A stretch of 64,000 nucleotides of DNA. Source: Anastatus disparis. Its lineage: Eukaryota > Arthropoda > Insecta > Hymenoptera > Eupelmidae. The translations under genes were made by a program, and so were the position numbers. Positions 59,141-64,000 of the stretch are shown piece by piece. Position 1 is the first letter of the stretch. Each line of letters starts with the position of its first letter. The notes beneath the pieces are model-generated. The model searched no databases. It worked only from the letters and a program-made list of their open reading frames with translations, and was not told the origin of the DNA. The stretch is taken from assembly GCA_017163975.1 (NCBI GenBank), contig JAFFSR010000306.1:660001-724000 (forward strand), in the 5' to 3' direction.

Positions 59141-59806
59141 ACTAGGAGAGTGTCACACCTCCGGATCACGGATTTTGCTCAAACTTCGGGATAAATTTTC
59201 AGATGATAAAATATGGAAAAAGCTAAAGTTATAGTCATAAATACTCAATATTTCCCTAGTTACAGGCAATTAAAGAAAATCACTAAAAAAGTTACTAGAT
59301 TTTTAAACGCATATAGTTCTTTAGCGTCGATAGCTACATGCTTGAAACTTTTTTTAAATTAAATCTGAGCTCAAATCCTTTCGAAACAGTAGTTATAGCA
59401 TATCAAAATATTATTTTTTCCCAAAGTTAGAGCGTAATAAGGATTGGACCTAATTTCAGCTTTTACTATTAATTAATGTTTTTAAAAGAAAAATCAGGTC
59501 CAATGTTTATCACGTTCTAACTTTGGGAAAAAATTATATTTTTATATGCTATAACTACTAATTCGAAAGGATTTGAGCTCAGATTTAATTTAAAAAAAGT
59601 TTCAAGCATGTAGCTATCGACGCTAAAGAACTATATGCGTTTAAAAATCTAGTAACTTTTTTAGTGATTTTCTTTAATTGCCTGTAACTAGGGAAATATT
59701 GAGTATTTATGACTATAACTTTAGCTTTTTCCGTATTTTATCATCTGAAAATTTATCCCGAAGTTTGAGCAAAATCCGTGATCCGGAGGTGTGACACTCT
59801 CCTAGT
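59141..59806. mobile_element. Foldback element with ACTAGGAGAGTGTCAC ends
   Basis: 666-bp near-perfect palindrome: ACTAGGAGAGTGTCACACC at the left and its complement GGTGTGACACTCTCCTAGT at the right, with arms matching to a centre near 59475. The terminal AGGAGAGTGTC is shared with the 49754-50446 element, although the inner arms differ. No coding capacity. Target duplication unclear. Confidence 0.9.
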
Positions 59807-59808
59807 GA

Positions 59809-62800
59809 GTAAAAAAAAGACGCACCACTTTTTTTGGTCTAAAAAATGACGATTTTGAAATGGTCATATCTTCGCCAAAAATAGGCTAATGAAAGTGATC
59901 CAAAATGAAAAATAAAGAGTTTGGCTTTCTCTTTCAAACTCCGTCAGAAATATTTGGTTCTGTCTTTTTACGCATACGCTAAGTTAAGGAAAGTGGGGAG
60001 TTAATTTTCAGTCCAAAAAGTGCCATTTTTGCGCGATGCTACCAACTTTGGATAGATCAAACAAATAATTCTGATTGCGGGATATGAAAATTTATGTTTT
60101 TTTTAAGTAATTTCTTATTTAAAGCATATCATTTCGAGCATTAGGTGCAAAACTACTAGCAAATGAAAGTGGCACATTTTTATTAATTTTTTGGTGAGAT
60201 TTCTAGACTATGATTTGAAAAGAAATGAATCAATCTTCAAAAAATTAAAATGAATTAAACACATACATAAATGGCCTTTTTCAGGGCCAACATGTTGTGC
60301 AAAGCCCGATCGAACAACCTTCCCGTGTTGCACATTGCGTAACGCCAATTTCGACGGCAAACTCGTTAATGGATTGCAAAAAGCAAAATCAAAACCATGT
60401 GAACATGGTTGTGGGACACATTGTTACTTTTCGAAAACTATGGATATAATGTTTGTGACAAGTAACATGCAAATCACGTCCAGAAATGAAATCTGAAAAA
60501 CCCTTTTTGCAAATATCCAAAAACTTCGTAACAACTCAAAAAACGTAATAATTAATTTTTTCCCATTTTCATGAGATCATATCGGCATTTGACCTTTAAA
60601 GTCCAAGAGTCAGACGTGATGAGGTCAAACAGACCCTGGATTGAGATTAAGCGATTCTGAAAATGTAAGCATTAAGTTAATTTAATTTCCTGAAGTTTGA
60701 TTTTTTATGCGACCTTATATTGTTTTTTTTTAACCATAAGCCTAGAAACCTCGCAAAAAAAACAAAAAAAAACGCGCTGTTTTCATATGCTTGTAGTTCT
60801 TAATCTTATATTAGAAACAATATGCTCCATAATAAGAAATTGCTTCAAAAAACCTAATTTTGCTTTCTCATAAAGAAAGCATTGTATCGGTAGAAAAAAA
60901 TTTTTTCTATTTTTTCATTAATTTGTACATATTTAGACTCAGGAAGTCGAAAAAAGTGGTTCCCAGAAAATGTCTGTATGTATGTGTGTGTGTGTGTGTG
61001 TGTATGTGTGTGTGTATGATTTCAGTACGCCAATAAGATCTCGAGAACTACTCGATGGATTAACTTCAAATTTTGCATGCAATTTATTTTTTTTGTCTAA
61101 CTGGGGGGGAAGCTATTGAAAATTGATCTTCTTAGCTCAGTTTTTTTTAGAGCCATTTTAAGAATTTTAAAAAAATTTTGATTTTTCATTTTTTTGATAT
61201 TTTACGTAAACTACTCGAAGAATTTTCTTGAAAATTTGTATGAACATTATTCGCGACTGCCAAAAGAAGAAAAACTTTTACCAACTGATTTTCTTAGCGC
61301 ATTTTTAATTTTAGAGCATTTTAAAAATTTTAAAAGAAAAATTTTTTTTTCATTTATTTTTTATTTTACGACAACCATTCGATAGATTTGCTTCTAAATT
61401 TGTATGCAAGTTATTCGCTATTGTCTAAAGAAAACAAGCTTTGAAACACTTATTTTCTTAGCGTAGTTTTAATTTTAGAGCATTTTGAAAAATTTGGAAA
61501 AAATCTCTATTTTTCATTTTTTTTCTATTACACAAAAACCATTCGATGGATTTGCTCGAAAATTTTTATGGAAATCATTTGCAATGGCCTAAACAAAACA
61601 AGCTTTGAAAAACTTATTTTCTCAGTGCAGTTTTAATTTTAGAGCATTTTGAAAATTTTGAATAAAATTTTTCTAATTTTTTTTATATTTTACGTAAACT
61701 ACTCGATGAAGGAGCTTCAAATTATGTATGGGAATTATTTATGATTGTCAAAATAAAATGAACTTTTGAAAACTAATTTTCTTCAATTTTCTTAGCGCAC
61801 ATTTAATTTTAGAGCATTTTGAAAATTTAAAAAAAATTTTTTAATTTTAATTTCTTTTTTATTGCACAAAAATCACTCAATAAACTTGCTCAAATATTTT
61901 CATGCAAATTATTCACTATTATCTGAATAAATCAAGCTTTGGAAAACTTATTTTCTTAGCGCAGTTTTAATTCAGAGGATTTTGAAAATTTTGGAAAAAA
62001 TGTTCATATTTCATTTTTTTTCTATTACACAAAAGCCATTCGATAGATTTGCTCAAAAATTTTCATACAAATTATTTGTTATTGCCTAATTAAAGCAAGC
62101 TTGGAAAAACTTATTTTCTTAGCGCAGTTTTAATTTTAGAGCATTTTGTAAATTTTGAATAGAATTTCACTTATTTTTTGGTATTTTACGTAAACTACTC
62201 GATGATGTAGCTCAAAATTATGTATAGAAATTATTTACGATTGCCTAAATAAAATGAACTTTTGAAAACTGGTTTTCTTAGCCTAGTCGTAACGTTAAAG
62301 CGTTTTGGAAATTTTAAAACAATTTTTATTTTTTAATTATTTGGTATTTTTTGTAAACTATTCGATGAAAATGTTCCAAAATTTGTATGCAAGCTATTGG
62401 TTATAGTGTTAAGAAGACAAGCTTGGGAAAGTTAATTTTATAAACGCATTTTTAATTTTAGAGCATCTTAAAATCACATTATGCAAATGGCAAAAGTAAG
62501 AAAGAGTAAAATTCATATAGTTTTTGTAGGTATTAAGACAGCCTTCAATACAGAGGATAGGGACATTTATATTAAAATCGTATTTAAAAAAATAAAATCA
62601 AATTACTCTAACTCAATGCGCTCTATGAGAAAGCATTGCGCCAAAGCACTTGGCAGCGTTTTTTAGATTCCGTAATTAGAATTATTTGTTTGATCTATCC
62701 AAAGTTGGTAGCATCGCTCAAAGGTTGAACTTTTTAGATTGAAAAATAACTCTCCACTTTTCTTGACTTAGCGCATGCGCAAAAAAATATAGCCAAATAT

Positions 62801-62940
62801 TTCCAACGGGATTTAAAAGAGGAAGCTAAACCCTTTATTTTTCATGCTGGATTTCTTTGATTAGCTTAATTTGGCGGAGATATGATCAATTGAAAATCAT
62901 CATTTTTCAGACCAAAAGAAGTTGCGCGTTTTTTTTTGCT
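59809..62940. mobile_element. 3.1-kb inverted-repeat element containing tandem 165-bp units
   Basis: The left arm (59811-60085: ACGCACCACTTTTTTTGGTCT, GGTCATATCTTCGCC, AACTTTGGATAGATC) is inverted at 62675-62938 (GATCTATCCAAAGTT, GGCGGAGATATGATC, AGACCAAAAGAAG). Arms are about 270 bp and roughly 80% alike. The interior holds a (TG)n run at about 60978-61017, the tandem array and the conserved end block at 62621-62668. It begins directly after the 59141-59806 foldback. No transposase. Confidence 0.75.
61022..62475. repeat. Tandem array, about nine units of 158-171 bp
   Basis: Each unit has TTTTAC(G)TAAACTACTCGATG, then CTTCAAATT-TGTATG, a GATTGTC-AAA block, CTTATTTTCTTAGCGCAG and TTTTAATTTTAGAGCATTTTG. 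The last landmark recurs near 61301, 61469, 61629, 61800, 61966, 62128, 62290 and 62448. Units are diverged (about 75-85% by eye). Related to 32990-33606. Confidence 0.8.
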
Positions 62941-63766
62941 AAGTGTAGAATGCCACTATAGTTTGATAACTAGATCTGCAAAAATAGTCCAGTCGAATTG
63001 GAATTTTTTTCTGTTAAACGGGCCACAGGTCTGTTTTCTGCAGAAATAGATTTTAGGTAACATGTATAATAAGAATATCGATGTGCGCCATCTCAAAAAG
63101 TTGTGAAAAAATGTTTATAAACAATTTAAGGTAGAAAAATTTACTTTTTTTATATTTTCCTCTGTAACTGCACTGTTTTTGATTTCAGAAAAAAATTTTA
63201 TAAATAAAGGTTGTTCGGGATTAAATTTCCTTTGAGACTATGGTTATGCGATTTTGAAAAATTTTCAGATTTTCTCGGGAAATAGAGTTTTTTCGAGAAA
63301 ATATATAATTTTAAAAATTGAAGTTAAAGGCAGATATTTTATTCCGAATTAAATTAAACCTTGGAAAAAAAGATCTTTATATACATTAAATCCCCCTTTA
63401 AGCCGATCTATATCGATCCATAAGAAGAGTAACAATTAATTTGTTTGTTAATGAAAAGTTGAAAATTCAAATTGGTGCTAAATCCATAATAATTAATGCA
63501 AATATGTGAAACTTTTAATACAATTTTAACCTTTATAAGTTAATTCATATAACTCGGTTAATTTTTCATATTTTTCAATTTTGTGAAATGGAAAAAAATG
63601 ATCTTTTTAAGACCTTTAATTTAAATTATTTGAAAATTTCTTATTAAAAAAATCATAAGAATAACAAGACTTTTACTTTGACTAACGATTGTGCCATGGT
63701 TTTTAAACATTTCGACTCGTTTCAAAGCTTAACAGCCAGTTTCTGATATAGATTATTTATTGGTAA
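62941..63766. other. AT-rich DNA without recognised features
   Basis: No ORF or repeat supported. Confidence 0.5.
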
Positions 63767-63959
63767 TAGTACATTACGTAACGGGTATGGAAAGGCTTTA
63801 TTTACGAAACGAGAAGTTTACGGCCTGAGTCGGAGGTGAGGGTCGTAACGAGTTTTGTAAAAAAAAGCCTTTCCATACTAGCTGCGTAGTGTATTTTTCG
63901 CCATGAGAGCCAAAAAAAGAGTAACGAAGATGCGATTTTAGGGTTAGAATGGCGAAAAA
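63767..63959. repeat. 190-bp foldback repeat, copy 2
   Basis: Near-identical to 52332-52523, in the same orientation, with the same internal self-complementarity. The minus-strand ORF covering it is a shadow. It lies outside any larger element visible here, so it is an independent repeat unit. Confidence 0.75.
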
Positions 63960-64000
63960 CATCATTTTTATATACGGACTGCTTTTAATACATATCATCG

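Overview
The window is AT-rich eukaryotic DNA made almost entirely of nested and decaying transposable elements. Helitrons, hAT, Ty3/gypsy, BEL/Pao and a jockey-like LINE occur with many TIR/foldback elements, and short introns, TA microsatellites and TTAA-flanked MITEs are also present. This mix points to an arthropod, most likely an insect. I cannot name the species. I recognise no intact host protein-coding gene, and every large coding region looks like mobile-element or virus-like sequence.

Region 1 (1-7.4 kb) is a minus-strand Helitron, running off the left edge, with a PIF1-type helicase and broken Rep/Helitron-N parts. It is split by a 2.99-kb near-perfect palindrome at 1153-4141. Region 2 (7.9-30.45 kb) is one minus-strand Ty3/gypsy retrotransposon with 1.6-kb LTRs. 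Its order of transcription is 5' LTR (right), PBS, leader, gag, pol, an intact extra ORF with zinc knuckles and an SR-rich tail, 3' LTR (left). Two later insertions expanded it: a minus-strand BEL/Pao element (18569-25859, TSD AAGGG, 784-bp LTRs about 0.5% different) in the leader, and a plus-strand 5'-truncated LINE (26829-28825) whose 25-bp TSD copies the gypsy LTR/PBS junction.

Region 3 (30.45-46 kb) holds palindromic elements, TA microsatellites, a structurally complete but coding-defective hAT element (37718-40295, 8-bp TSD ATCATACA) and a tRNA-like sequence. Region 4 (46-51 kb) has a GC-richer island and broken minus-strand reading frames that I associate, from memory only, with capsid-like proteins of integrated DNA-virus/Maverick-type elements. 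One frame is interrupted by a foldback with TTA target duplications. Region 5 (51-64 kb) is a mosaic of foldback elements, a retroelement protease fragment, a short plus-strand Helitron with both ends visible (57167-58810), and a 3.1-kb inverted-repeat element with about nine 165-bp tandem units.

The main observations are the nesting chronology, the extra gypsy ORF with a candidate 84-nt intron, two repeated-motif arrays in retroelement regulatory DNA (CAACTCTCGA x5; ACGTCGACnnATCGGCC x4 per LTR), lysine at the third catalytic position of both integrases, and the very high density of long inverted repeats. All of this was read by eye. Boundaries of degenerate repeats are approximate, and family names rest on recognised motifs rather than searches.
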